From Petrolisthes cinctipes (taxonomy: Eukaryota > Arthropoda > Malacostraca > Decapoda > Porcellanidae): a stretch of DNA of 64,000 nucleotides. The notes under the pieces were generated by a model that saw only the letters and a program-made list of their open reading frames with translations, did not search any database and was not told the DNA's origin. Below are positions 1 to 12,186 of this stretch, in pieces. A program made the translations under genes and the position numbers. The stretch lies in the NCBI GenBank assembly GCA_033782935.1, contig JAWQEG010000082.1, positions 1,736,001 through 1,800,000 of the forward strand. Direction: 5' to 3'. Within the stretch, counting starts at the first letter, position 1. Each line of letters opens with the position of its first letter.

Positions 1-3000
1 TAGTTAGAGTATTTTCAAAATACAGGCCCAAAACATGCTAAAAATAGATATTTTAGGTGCTCAAAGTCAATATGTGCATGCATCTTCTGTACCCGTTTAT
101 ATCTCAAATTCAGGCTCAAAACACCCGAAAATTTGATATTTTGGGGTCCCAGAAGCGATCTGTACATGCCTACTCAGTGCTAGAATATTTTCAAAATATA
201 GGCCCAAAACATGCTAAAAATCGATATTTTAGGTGCCCAAAGTCGATATCTCAAATTCAGGTCAAAAACACCCAAAAACTCGATATTTGGGGGTCCCAGA
301 AGCGATCTGTACATGCCTACTCAGTGCTAGAATGTTTTCAAAATACAGGCCCAAAACATGCTGAAAATCGATATTTTAAGTGTCCAAAGTCGATATGTGC
401 ATGCATCTTCTGTACCCGTTTATATCTCAAATTCAGGATCAAAACACCCGAAAATTCGGTATTTTTGGGTCCCAGAAGCGATCTGTACATGCCTACTTAG
501 TGCTAGAATATTTTCAAAATATAGGCCCAAAACATGCTAAAAATCGATATTTTAGGTGCCCAAAGTCGATATCTCAAATTCAGACCCAAAACACCCTATA
601 ATTCGATATTTTGGGGTCCCAGAAGCGAACTGTACATGCCTACTCCGTTTTAGAGTATTTTCAAAATACAGGCCCAAAACATACTGAAAATCGATCTTTC
701 AGGTGCCCAAAAGTTGATATGTGCATGCATCTTCTGTACCCGTTTATATCTCAAATTCAGGCTCCAAACACCCGAAAATTCGATATTTTTGGGTCCCAGA
801 AGCGACCTGTACATGCCTACTCAGATGCAGGCCCGAAACATGCTAAAAATCGATATTTTAGGTACCCAAAATGAACATGTGTATGCATCTTCTGCACTCG
901 TTTATATCTCAAATTCAACCTCAAAACACCCGAAAATTCGATAATTTTGGGTCCCAGAAGCGATCTGTACATGTCTAGTCAGTGCTAGAATGTTTTCAAA
1001 ATATAGGCTCGAAACATGCTAAAAATCGATATTTTAAGTGTCCAAAGTCGATATGTGCATGCATCATTTGTACCCGTTTATATCTCAAATTCAGGCTCAA
1101 AACACCCGAAAATTCGATATTTTGGGGTCCCAGAAGCGATCTGTACATGCATACTCAGTGCTAGAATATTTTCAAAATATAGGCCCAAAACATGCTAAAA
1201 ATCGATATTTTAGGTGCCCAAAGTCGATATTTCAAATTCAGGCCCAAAACACCCGAAAAACTCGATATTTTGGGGTCCCAGAAACGAACTGTACATTCCT
1301 ACTCCGTGTTAGAGTATTTTCAAAATACAGGCCCAAAACATACTGAAAATCGATCTTTTAGGTGCCCAAAAGTCGATATGTGCATGCATCTTCTGTACCC
1401 GTTTATATCTCAAATTCAGGCTCCAAACACCCGAAAATTCGATATTTTGGGGTCCCAGAAGCGATCTGTACATGCCTACTCAGATGCAGGCCCAAAACAT
1501 GCTGAAAATCGATATTTTAGGTGCCCAAAGTCAACATGTGTATGCATCTTCTGCACTCGTTTATATCTCAAATTCAAACTCAAAACACCCGAAAATTTGA
1601 TAATTTTGGGTCCCAGAAGCGATCTGTACATGTCTAGTCAGTGCTAGAATGTTTTCAAAATATAGGCTCAAAACATGCTAAAAATCGATATTTTAAGTGT
1701 CCAAATTCGATATGTGCATACATCTTCTGTACCCGTTTATATCTCAAATTCAGGCTCAAAACACCCGAAAATTCGATATTTTGGGGTCCCAGAAGCGATC
1801 TGTACATGCCTACTCAGTGTTAGAGTATTTTCAAAATACAGGCCCAAAACTTGCTGAAAATCGATATTTTAAGTGTCCAAAGTCGATATGTGCATACATC
1901 TTCTGTACCCGTTTATATCTCAAATTCAGGCTCAAAACACCCGATAATTCGATATTTTTGGGTCCCAGAAGCGATCTGTACATGCCTACTCCGTGTTAGA
2001 GTATTTTCAATATACAGGCCCAAAACATACTGAAAATCGATCTTTAAGGTGCCCAAAAGTCGATATGTGGATGCATCTTCTGTACCCGTTTATATCTCAA
2101 ATTCAGGCTCAAAACACCCGAAAATTCGATATTTTGGGGTGCCAGAAGTGATCTGTACATGCCTACTCAGTGCTAGAATGTTTTCAAAATACAGGCCCAA
2201 AACATGCTGAAATTCGATATTTTAAGTGTCCAAAGTCGATATGTGCATGCATCTTCTGTACCCGTTTATATCTCAAATTCAGGCTCAAAACACCCGAAAA
2301 TTCGGTATTTTGGGGTCCCAGAAGCGATCTGTACATCCCTACTCTTGGTTAGAATGTTTTCAAGATACAGACCCAAAACATGCTCAAAATCGATATTTTA
2401 GGAGCCCAAAAGTCGATATGTGCATGTATCTTCTGTACCCGTTTATATCTCAAATTCAGGCTCAAAACATACGCGAAAATTTGATATTTTGGTGTCCCAG
2501 AAGCGATCTGTATATGCCTACTCCGTGTTAGAGTATTTTCAATATACAGGCCCAAAACATACTGAAAATCGATCTTTTAGGTGCCCAAAAGTCGATATGT
2601 GGATGCATCTTCTGTACCCGTTTATATCTCAAATTCAGGCTCAAAATACCCGATAATTCGATATTTTGGGGTCCCAGAAGCGATCTGTACATGCCTACTC
2701 CTAGTTAGAGTATTTTCAAAATACAGGCCCAAAACATGCTAAAAATAGATATTTTAGGTGCTCAAAGTCAATATGTGCATGCATCTTCTGTACCCGTTTA
2801 AATCTCAAATTCAGGCTCAAAACACCCGAAAATTTGATATTTTGGGGTCCCAGAAGCGCTCTGTACATGCCTACTCAGTGCTAGAATATTTTTCAAAATA
2901 TAGGCCCAAAACATGCTAAAAATCGATATTTTAGGTGCCCAAAGTCGATATCTCAAATTCAGGTCAAAAACACCCAAAAACTCGATATTTGGGGGTCCCA

Positions 3001-4830
3001 GAAGCGAACTGTACATGCCTACTCAGTGCTAGAATGTTTTCAAAATACAGGCCCAAAACATGCTGAAAATCGATATTTTAAGTGTCCAAAGTCGATATGT
3101 GCATGCATCTTCTGTACCCGTTTATATCTCAAATTCAGGATCAAAACACCCGAAAATTCGGTATTTTTGGGTCCCAGAAGCGATCTGTACATGCCTACTT
3201 AGTGCTAGAATATTTTCAAAATATAGGCCCAAAACATGCTAAAAATCGATATTTTAGGTGTCCAAAGTCGATATCTCAAATTCAGACCCAAAACACCCTA
3301 TAATTCGATATTTTGGGGTCCTAGAAGCGAACTGTACATGCCTACTCCGTGTTAGAGTATTTTCAAAATACAGGCCCAAAACATACTGAAAATCGATCTT
3401 TCAGGTGCCCAAACGTTGATATGTGCATGCATCTTCTGTACCCGTTTATATCTCAAATTCAGGCTCCAAACACCCGAAAATTCGATATTTTTGGGTCCCA
3501 GAAGCGATCTGTACATGCCTACTCAGATGCAGGCCCGAAACATGCTAAAAATCGATATTTTAGGTACCCAAAATGAACATGTGTATGCATCTTCTGCACT
3601 CGTTTATATCTCAAATTCAACCTCAAAACACCCGAAAATTCGATAATTTTGGGTCCCAGAAGCGATCTGTACATGTCTAGTCAGTGCTAGAATGTTTTCA
3701 AAATATAGGCTCAAAACATGCTAAAAATCGATATTTTAAGTGTCCAAAGTCGATATGTGCATGCATCATCTGTACCCGTTTATATCTCAAATTCAGGCTC
3801 AAAACACCCGAAAATTCGATATTTTGGGGTCCCAGAAGCGATCTGTACATGCATACTCAGTGCTAGAATATTTTCAAAATATAGGCCCAAAACATGCTAA
3901 AAATCGATATTTTAGGTGCCCAAAGTCGATATTTCAAATTCAGGCCCAAAACACCCTAAAATTCAATATTTTGGGGTCCCAGAAGCGAACTGTACATTCC
4001 TACTCCGTGTTAGAGTATTTTCAAAATACAGGCCCAAAACATACTGAAAATCGATCTTTTAGGTGCCCAAAAGTCGATATGTGCATGCATCTTCTGTACC
4101 CGTTTATATCTCAAATTCAGGCTCCAAACACCCGAAAATTCGATATTTTGGGGTCCCAGAAGCGATCTGTACATGCCTACTCAGATGCAGGCCCAAAACA
4201 TGCTGAAAATCGATATTTTAGGTGCCCAAAGTCAACATGTGTATGCATCTTCTGCACTCGTTTATATCTCAAATTCAAACTCAAAACACCCGAAAAATTG
4301 ATAATTTTTAGTCCCAGAAGCGATCTGTACATGTCTAGTCAGTGCTAGAATGTTTTCAAAATATAGGCTCAAAACATGCTAAAAATCGATATTTTAAGTG
4401 TCCAAAGTCGATATGTGCATACATCTTCTGTACCCGTTTATATCTCAAATTCAGGCTCAAAACACCCGAAAATTCGATATTTTTGTGTCCCAGAAGCGAT
4501 CTGTACATGCCTACTCAGTGTTAGAGTATTTTCAAAATACAGGCCCAAAACTTGCTGAAAATCGATATTTTAAGTGTCCAAAGTCGATATGTGCATACAT
4601 CTTCTGTACCCGTTTATATCTCAAATTCAGGCTCAAAACACCCGAAAATTCGATATTTTTGGGTCCCAGAAGCGATCTGTACATGCCTACTCCGTGTTAG
4701 AGTATTTTCAATATACAGGCCCAAACCATACTGAAAATCGATCTTTTAGGTGCCCAAAAGTCGATATGTGGATGCATCTTCTGTACCCGTTTATATCTCA
4801 AATTCAGGCTCAAAACACCTGAAAATTCGA
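1..4830 (+). repeat. Tandem higher-order repeat, about 2.70 kb unit
   Basis: Positions 1 to about 2130 reappear at 2702 to about 4830, an offset of 2701-2702 bp, with the same order of 176-, 147- and 158-bp monomers and the same private variants. An example is TTAGGTGCTCAAAGTCAATA at about 53 and 2754. After about 4830 the copies diverge, and the later match of 2170-2400 is at 5223-5455 (offset 3053). That is 352 bp, or two monomers, further away, which points to a two-monomer gain in the second copy. Edges are approximate because they were read by eye. Confidence 0.8.
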
Positions 4831-6199
4831 TATTTTTGGGTCCCAGAAGCGATCTGTACATGTCTAGTTAGTGCTAGAATGTTTTCAAAATATAGGCTCA
4901 AAACATGCTAAAAATAGATATTTTAAGTGTCCAAAGTCGATATGTGCATGCATCTTCTGTACCCGTTTATATCTCAAATTCAGGCCCAAAACACCCGAAA
5001 ATTCGATATTTTTGTGTCCCAGAAGCGATCTGTACATGCCTACTCAGTGCTAGAATTTTTTCAAAATATAGGCTCAAAACATGCTAAATATCGATATTTT
5101 AAGTGTCCAAAGTCGATATGTGCATGCATCTTCTGTACCCGTTTATATCTCAAATTCAGGCCCAAAACACCCGTAAATTCGATATTTTTGGGTCCCAGAA
5201 GTGATCTGTACATGCCTACTCAGTGCTAGAAAGTTTTCAAAATACAGGCCCAAAACATGCTGAAATTCGATATTTTAAGTGTCCAAAGTCGATATGTGCA
5301 TGCATCTTCTGTACCCGTTTATATCTCAAATTCAGGCTTAAAACACCCGAAAATTCTGTATTTTTGGGTCCCAGTAGCGATCTGTACATCCCTACTCCTA
5401 GTTAGAATGTTTTCAAGATACAGACCCAAAACATGCTCAAAATCGATATTTTAGGTACCCAAATTGAACATGTGTATGCATCTTCTGCACTCGTTTATAT
5501 CTCAAATTCAACCTCAAAGCACCCGAAAATTCGATAATTTTGGGTCCCAGAAGCGATCTGTACATGCCTACTCAGTGCTAGAATATTTTCAAAATATAGG
5601 CCCAAAACATGCTAAAAATCTATATTTTAGGTGCCCAAAGTCGATATTTCAAATTCAGGCCCAAAACACCCGAAAATTCGATATTTTGGGGTCCCAGAAG
5701 CGAACTGTGCATGCCTACTCCGTGTTAGAGTTTTTTCAAAATACAGGCCCAAAACATACTGAAAATCGATCTTTTAGGTGCCCAAAAGTCGATATGTGCA
5801 TGCATATCCTGTACCCGTTTATATCTCAAATTCATTCTCCAAACACCCGAAAATTCGATATTTTGGGGTCCCAGAAGCGATCTGTACATGCCTACTCAGA
5901 TGCAGGCCCAAAACATGCTGAAAATCGATATTTTAGGTGCCTAAAGTCAACATGTGTATGCATCTTCTGCACTCGTTAATATCTCAAATTCAACCTCAAA
6001 ACACCCGAAAATTTGATAATTTTGTGTCCCAGAAGCGATCTGTACATGTCTAGTCAGTGCTAGAATGTTTTCAAAATATAGGCTCAAAACATGCTAAAAT
6101 TCGATATTTTAAGTGTCCAAAGTCGATATGTGCATACATCTTCTGTACCCGTTTATATCTCAAATTCAGGCTCAAAACAACCGAAAATTCGATATTTTT

Positions 6200-6583
6200 G
6201 GGTCCCAGAAGCGATCTGTACATGCCTACTCAGTGTTAGAGTATTTTCAAAATACAGGCCCAAAACTTGCTGAAAATCGATATTTTTGATGCCCAAAGTC
6301 AATATGTGCATTCATCTTCTGTACCCGTTTATATCTCAAATTCAGGCTCAAAACACCCGAAAATTCGTTATTTTGGGGTCCCAGAAGCGATCTGTACATG
6401 CCTACTCAGTGTTAGAGTATTTTCAAAATACAGGCCCAAAACTTGCTGAAAATCGATATTTTTGATGCCCAAAGTCAATATGTGCATTCATCTTCTGTAC
6501 CCGTTTATATCTCAAATTCAGGCTCAAAACACCCGAAAATTCGTTATTTTGGGGTCCCAGAAGCGATCTGTACATGCCTACTC
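6200..6583 (+). repeat. Recent single-monomer duplication (176 bp)
   Basis: The sequence from about 6200 to 6407 is repeated at 6376 to 6583, 176 bp later, with no difference that I can see. The copies share rare variants (TTTTTGATGCCC, GTGCATTCATC and CGTTATTTTGG) that are absent from neighbouring monomers. This is most simply a very recent gain of one monomer by unequal exchange or slippage. Confidence 0.8.
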
Positions 6584-7269
6584 AGTGCTAGAATATTTTC
6601 AAAGTGTAGGCCCAAAACATGCTAAAAATCGATATTTTAGGTGCCCAAAGTCGATATCTCAAATTCAGGCCAAAAACACCCAAAAATTCGATGTTTTGGG
6701 GTCCCATAAGCTATCTGTACATGCCTACTCCGTGTTAGAGTATTTTCAATATACAGGCCCAAAACATACTGAAAATCGATCTTTTAAGTGCCCAAAAGAG
6801 GATATGTGGATGCATCTTCTGTACCCGTTTATGTCTCAAATTCAGGCTCAAAACACCCGAAAATTCGATATTTTGGGGTCCCAGAAGCGATCTGTACATG
6901 TCTAGTTAGTGCTAGAATGTTTTCAAAATATAGGCTCAAAACATGCTAAAAATCGATATTTTAAGTGTCCAAAGTCGATATGTGCATGCATCTTCTGTAC
7001 CCGTTTATATCTCAAATTCAGTCCCAAAACACCCGAAAATTCGATATTTTTGGGTCCCAGAAGCGATCTGTACATGCCTACTCAGTGCTAGAATTTTTTC
7101 AAAATATAGGCTCAAAACATGCTAAAAATCGATATTTTAAGTGTCCAAAGTCGATATGTGCAGGCATCTTCTGTACCCGTTTATATCTCAAATTCAGGCC
7201 CAAAACACCCGTAAATTCGATATTTTTGGGTCCCAGAAGCGATCTGTACATGCCTACTCAGTGCTAGAA

Positions 7270-8250
7270 TTTTTTCAAAATATAGGCTCAAAACATGCTA
7301 AAAATCGATATTTTAAGTGTCCAAAGTCGATATGTGCATGCATCTTCTGTACCCGTTTATATCTCAAATTCAGGCTCAAAACACCCGAAAATTCTGTATT
7401 TTTGGGTCCCAGAAGCGATCTGTACATCCCTACTCCTAGTTAGAATGTTTTCAAGATACAGACCCAAAACATGCTCAAAATCAATATTTTAGGTGACCAA
7501 AAGTCGATATGTGCATGCATCCTCTGTACCCGTTTATATCTCAAATTCAGGCTCAAAACCCCCGAAAATTCGATATTTTGGGGTCCCAGAAGCAATCTGT
7601 ACATGCCTACTTAGTGCTAGAATATTTTCAAAATATAGGCCGAAAACATGCTAAAAATCGATATTTTAGGTGCCAAAAGTCGATATCTCAAATTCAGGTC
7701 CAAAACACCCAAAAACTCGATATTTTGGGGTCCCAGAAGTGATCTGTACATGCCTACTCAGTGCTAGAATGTTTTCAAAATACAGGCCCAAAACATGCTG
7801 AAAATCGATATTTTAAGTGTCCAAAGTCGATATGTGCATGCATCTTCTGTACCCGTTTATATCTCAAATTCAGGATCAAAACACCCGAAAACTCGGTATT
7901 TTTGGGTCCCAGAAGCGATCTGTACATCCCTACTCCTAGTTAGAATGTTTTCAAGATACAGACCCACAACATGCTCAAAATCGATATTTTAGGTGCCCAA
8001 AAGTCGATATGTGCATGCATCTTCTGTACCCGTTTATATCTCAAATTCAGGCTCAAAACACCCGAAAATTCGATATTTTGGGGTCCCTGAAGCGATCTGT
8101 ACATGCCTACTCAGTGCTAGAATATTTTCAAAATATAGGCCCAAAACATGTTAAAAATCGATATTTTAGGTGCACAAAGTCAATATCTCAAATTCAGGCC
8201 AAAAACACCCAAAAACTCGATATTTTGGGGTCCCAGAAGCAATCTGTACA
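7270..8250 (+). repeat. 500-bp three-monomer unit, two copies
   Basis: The monomer set 176+177+147 bp starting near 7270 recurs 500 bp later; compare 7295 with 7795 and 7509 with 8009. Both copies carry the sequence of monomers ending in TCCCTACTCCTAGTTAGAATG followed by AAGATACAGACCC. A related arrangement recurs near 9001-9215, 1206 bp further on. The copies are similar rather than identical, and the boundaries are approximate. Confidence 0.6.
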
Positions 8251-9214
8251 TGCCTACTCCGTGTTAGAGTATTTTCAATATACAGGCCCAAAACATACTG
8301 AAAATCGATCTTTTAGGTGCCCAAAAGTCGATATGTGGATGCATCTTCTGTACCCGTTTATATCTCAAATTCAGGGTCTAAACACCCGAAAATTCGATAT
8401 TTTGGGGTCCCAGAAGCGATCTGTACTTGCTTACTCCGTTTTAGAGTATTTTCAAAATACAGGCCCAAAACAAGCTGAAAATCGATATTTTAGGTAACCA
8501 AAGTCATTATGTGTATGCATCTTCTGCACTCGTTTATATCTCAAATTCAGGCTCAAAACACCCGAAAATTCGATATTTTTGGGTCCCAGAAGCGATCTGT
8601 ACATGCCTACTCAGTGCTAGAATTTTTTTAAAAATATAGGCTCAAAACATGCTAAAAATCGATATTTTAAGTGTCCAAAGTCGATATGTGCATGCCTCTT
8701 CTGTACCCGTTTATATCTCAAATTCAGGCTCAAAACACCCAAAAATGCGATATTTTTGGGTCCCAGAAGCGATCTGTACATGCCTACTCCTAGTTAGAGT
8801 ATTTTCAAAATACAGGCCCAAAACATGCTGAAAATCGATATTATAGGTGCCCAAAGTCAATATGTGGATGCATCTTCTGTACCCGTTTATATCTCAAATT
8901 CAGGTCCAAAACACCCAAAAACTCGATATTTTGGGGTCCCAGAAGCGATCTGTACATGCCTACTCAGTGCTAGAATGTTTTCAAAATACAGGCCCAAAAC
9001 GTGCTGAAAATCGATATTTTAAGTGTCAAAAGTCGATATGTGCATGCATCTTCTGTACCCGTTTATATCTCAAATTCAGGCTCAAAACACCCGAAAATTC
9101 GGTATTTTTGGGTCCCAGAAGCGATCTGTACATCCCTACTCCTAGTTAGAATGTTTTCAAGATACAGACCCAAAACATGCTCGAAATCGATATTTTAGGT
9201 GCCCAAAAGTCGAT

Positions 9215-11195
9215 ATGTGCATGCATCTTCTGTACCCGTTTATATCTCAAATTCAGGCTCAAAACACCCGAAAATTCGATATTTTGGGGTCCCAGAAGCG
9301 ATCTGTACATGCCTACTCAGTGCTAGAATATTTTCAAAATATAGGCCCAAAACATGCTAAAAATCGATATATTAGGTGCCCAAAGTCGATATCTCCAATT
9401 CAGGCCAAAAACACCCCAAAATTCGATATTTTGGGGTCCCAGAAGCAATCTGTACATGCCTACTCCGTGTTAGAGTATTTTCAATATACAGGCCCAAAAC
9501 ATACTGAAAATCGATCTTTTAGGTGCCCAAAAGTCGATATGTGGATGCATCCTCTGTACCCGTTTATATCTCAAATTCAGAATCAAAACACCCGAAAATT
9601 CAATATTTTGGGGTCCCAGAAGCGATCTGTACATGCCTACTCAGATGCAGGCCCAAAACAAGCTGAAAATCGATATTTTAGGTGCCCAAAGTCAACATGT
9701 GTATGCATCTTATGCACTCGTTTATATCTCAAATTCAACCTCAAAACACCCGAAAATTTGATAATTTTTGGTCCCAGAAGCGATCTGTACATGTCTAGTC
9801 AGTGCTAGAATGTTTTCAAAATATAGGCTCAAGACATGCTAAAAATCGATATTTTAAGTGTCCAAAGTCGATATGTGCATGCATCTTCTGTACCCGTTTA
9901 TATCTCAAATTCAGGCTCAAAACACACAAAAATTCGACATTTTTGGGTCCCAGAAGCGATCTGTACATCCCTACTCCTAGTTAGAGTATTTTTAAAATAC
10001 AGGCCCAAAACATGCTAAAAATCGATATTTTAGGTGCGCAAAGTCAATATGTGCATGTATCTTCTGTACCCGTTTATATCTCAAATTCAGGCTCAAAACA
10101 CCCGAAAATTCGATATTTTGGGGTCCCAGAAGCGATCTGTACATGCCTACTCAGTGCTAGAATATTTTCAAAATATTGGCCCAAAACATGCTAAAAATCG
10201 ATATTTTAGGTGCCCAAAGTCGATATCTCAAATTCAGGTCTAAAACACCCAAAAACTCGATATTTTGGGGTCCCAGAAGCGATCTGTACATGCCTACTCA
10301 GTGCTAGAATGTTTTCTAAATACAGGACCAAAACATGCTGAAAATCGATATTTTAAGTGTCCAAAGTTGATATGTGCATGCATCTTCTGTACCCGTTTAT
10401 ATCTCAAATTCAGGCTCAAAACACCCGAAGATTCGATATTTTGGGGTCCCAGAAGCGATCTGTACTTGCTTACTCAGTGCTAGAATTTTTTCAAAATATA
10501 GGCCCAAAAAATGCTAAAAATCGATATTTTAAGTGTCCAAAGTCAATATGTGCATGCATCATCTGTACCCGTTTATATCTCAAATTCTGGCTCAAAACAC
10601 CCGAAAATTCGATATTTTGTGGTCCCAGAAGTGATCTGTACATGCCTACTTAGTGCTAGAATATTTTCAAAATATAGGCCCAAAACATGCTAAAAATCGA
10701 TATTTTAGGTGCCCAAAGTCGATATCTCAAATTCAGGCCCAAAACACCCGAAAATTCGATATTCTGGGGTCCCAGAAGCGAACTGTACATGCCTACTCAG
10801 TGTTAGAGTATTTTCAAAATACAGGCTCAAAACATACTGAAAATCGATCTTTTAGGTGACCAAAAGTCGATATGTAAATGCATCTTCTGTACCCGTTTAT
10901 ATCCCAAATTTAACCTCAAAACACCCGAAAATTCGATATTTTTGGGTCCCAGAAGCGATCTGTAGATACCTACTCAGTGCTAGAATTTTTTCAAAATATA
11001 GGCTCAAAACATGCTAAAAATCGATATTTTAAGTGTCCAAAGTCGATATGTGCATGCATGATCTGTACCCATTTATATCTCAAATTCAGGCTCAAAACAC
11101 CCGAAAATTCGATATTTTGGGGTCCCAGAAGTGATCTGTACATGCCTACTTAGTGCTAGAATATTTTCAAAATATAGGCCCAAAACATGCTAAAA
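9215..11195 (+). repeat. Satellite segment duplicated at 21373-23529
   Basis: This segment matches 21373-23529, first at an offset of 12158 bp (9215 to 21373, 10012 to 22170, 10265 to 22423). After about 10.4 kb the offset is 12334-12335 bp (10511 to 22846, 11011 to 23345), so the right-hand copy has one extra monomer of about 177 bp. Both copies share rare variants such as ACCCATTTATATC near 11066 and 23400. The left copy ends at the retrotransposon. The right copy continues as plain satellite and therefore represents the empty site. Confidence 0.85.
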
Positions 11196-11209
11196 ATAGT
11201 GCATTTGTC

Positions 11210-11224
11210 GCGGCTTCTAGCCGC
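11210..11224. other. Terminal hairpin in the 3' tip
   Basis: GCGGCT and AGCCGC flank a TCT loop, a perfect 6-bp stem placed 13 bp from the outer edge. The same palindrome recurs inside the internal complementary region at about 11545-11559. It lies only in the 3' tip extension, not in the 5' repeat. It could structure the 3' end of the RNA or mark the recombinase site. That role is inference. Confidence 0.6.
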
Positions 11225-11234
11225 TTAAATTGTA

Positions 11235-11240
11235 TTTATT
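11235..11240 (-). promoter_or_regulatory. Candidate polyadenylation signal at the element 3' end
   Basis: The minus strand reads CCAATAAATACAAT here, 37 bases before the outer end of the element. A signal at this place would let a transcript run through the recombinase gene, the internal complementary region and the 3' repeat, as needed for a full-length RNA. The hexamer is common in AT-rich DNA, so position is the main support. Confidence 0.4.
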
Positions 11241-11507
11241 GGTTGTGAAACCAGCACAGCTGTTTGCTATAGAATAGGCCCCTTCACAAGCCCAGGCCCC
11301 GTATAGGCATAATCTGGGTTGGAAGGGTCAATTCCGTGACGTTCATCAGAAGTAAATAAAATTCAAATCTGGCGCTGTACTGATAGTGGAGCCACCTGGT
11401 GGTGGTGAGGTGAGGTATTAAGCCCCTCCTCCGCTGAATACCGCTCGCCCACTCCAATGAGAAAGAAGTGAGTGCCTGCCGCATCGGGAGGTGGGTGGGA
11501 CAGTAGA

Positions 11508-11609
11508 AGCTGTGCTGGTTTCACAACCAATAAATACAATTTAAGCGGCTAGAAGCCGCGACAAATGCACTATTATTGGTATAGTGAAACCAGCACAGCT
11601 GTTTGCTAT
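11508..11609 (-). repeat. Internal complementary region (circle-junction template)
   Basis: This 102-bp region consists of two parts that meet at GCACTATTATTGG. Positions 11508-11573 are the reverse complement of the element's 3' tip (11196-11261). Positions 11572-11609 are the reverse complement of its 5' tip (18612-18649). The region therefore spells the joined ends of the element. In DIRS-1 models this region aligns the two ends of the first-strand DNA so that a closed circle can form, which the recombinase then integrates. The identity of all parts by eye indicates that the replication cycle worked recently. Confidence 0.93.
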
Positions 11610-12186
11610 GCATGCGATGCGGTAGGTGGGAGGTGAGGTGGAGGCAATCACGTGCTAGTTAAGAGTGGTTGAGAGCGGAGGGCAGGAAAGATAACCAAGC
11701 CCGGTGAGGCAGCAGCTAACGCCCCTCCCGACACTGGCTAGGTGAATAGCCGTGGTGGGGGAGAAGTAGCTTATACCATATAACCGTAGACCATTCTGTT
11801 ATAGACCAGAATTGTTACACATAAAGTCTTTATACGTAGACTCGAGGGTTCGGGCCTAGGAGAGGAGGGGGGGAGGTGCCCATGGCAACCCCCCCCCCTT
11901 TCCCCCCCCCCCCCTTATTCAAGTCTTCTGAGTTAGGGCTATGGCCCTCGCTCAGGTAATGTGATCCCGAGGGGATGAAGGAGGACACTAGGATCCAGAT
12001 ATCCTGTGTAATAATATCTCCTGTCACTCATCGTAGTAAAGTAATTGTTTGGAAAATAAATACACAAGAATTCCGTAACAATGTAATTTATTTTAGTCTC
12101 TCTTTCACCATATGTACACGTAAAGAATGGGGATGAGTATGAAGCTGTACAAGATGTGGATGAGGTATGGGATGATGTGACGGGAC
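11610..12186 (-). other. 3' noncoding region with homopolymeric C/G tracts
   Basis: No convincing gene lies between the recombinase stop and the internal complementary region. A 65-codon minus-strand frame at 11830-12027 is mostly low-complexity and is not called. The plus strand has C10 (11889-11898) and C13 (11902-11914), with a G8 tract nearby at about 11867-11874. The element RNA would therefore carry long G runs. These could form G-quadruplexes, and they are also places where assembly errors are likely. Confidence 0.6.
12087..12092 (-). promoter_or_regulatory. Candidate internal polyadenylation signal after the recombinase gene
   Basis: The minus strand reads CTAAAATAAATTAC, starting 95 bases after the last base of the recombinase stop codon. 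Use of this site would give a shorter mRNA lacking the internal complementary region and the 3' repeat, suitable for translation but not for replication. This is a motif-level call only. Confidence 0.3.

Larger units (their letters stand above)
1..11195 (+). repeat. Satellite array, left block (176-bp family)
   Basis: The block is made of head-to-tail monomers in one orientation. Full monomers repeat every 176 bp, for example the copies beginning at 6091, 6267 and 6443. A 147-bp class (such as 180-326) lacks 29 bp, and a 158-bp class, recognised by CTCAGATGCAGG (such as near 820), lacks 18 bp. Each full monomer holds three TCGATAT-like motifs, most with an ATCGAT (ClaI) site, and an alternating purine-pyrimidine stretch TATGTGCATGCAT. 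The array has no boundary at position 1, so it continues outside the window. The many short open frames follow from the repeat and are not treated as genes. The array type and chromosome position (centromeric, pericentromeric or subtelomeric) cannot be read from the sequence. Confidence 0.97.
11198..11454 (-). repeat. 3' inverted terminal repeat with extended outer tip
   Basis: Positions 11245-11454 pair with the 5' repeat. The outer 47 bp (11198-11244) have no counterpart at the 5' end, and this unequal length of the two repeats is known from DIRS-1. The tip contains a perfect 6-bp hairpin (11210-11224) and a minus-strand AATAAA (11240-11235). The tip plus the first bases of the repeat (11196-11261) is the reverse complement of 11508-11573, so the end sequence is kept a second time inside the element. 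Confidence 0.93.

Noticed and set aside
1..11195. Dozens of plus-strand open frames of 60-200 codons in the satellite
   Set aside because: They repeat with the monomer in overlapping frames, share the same translated phrases, and change length only when monomer class changes. 176 and 158 are not multiples of three, so frames shift at each monomer. No start context, domain or codon pattern supports coding.
11196..11573. A separate 378-bp MITE with 66-bp terminal inverted repeats next to the retrotransposon
   Set aside because: The inverted pair is explained by the 3' tip and the internal complementary region of the DIRS element. The inner part is the 3' inverted repeat, and the junction continues into the complement of the 5' tip.
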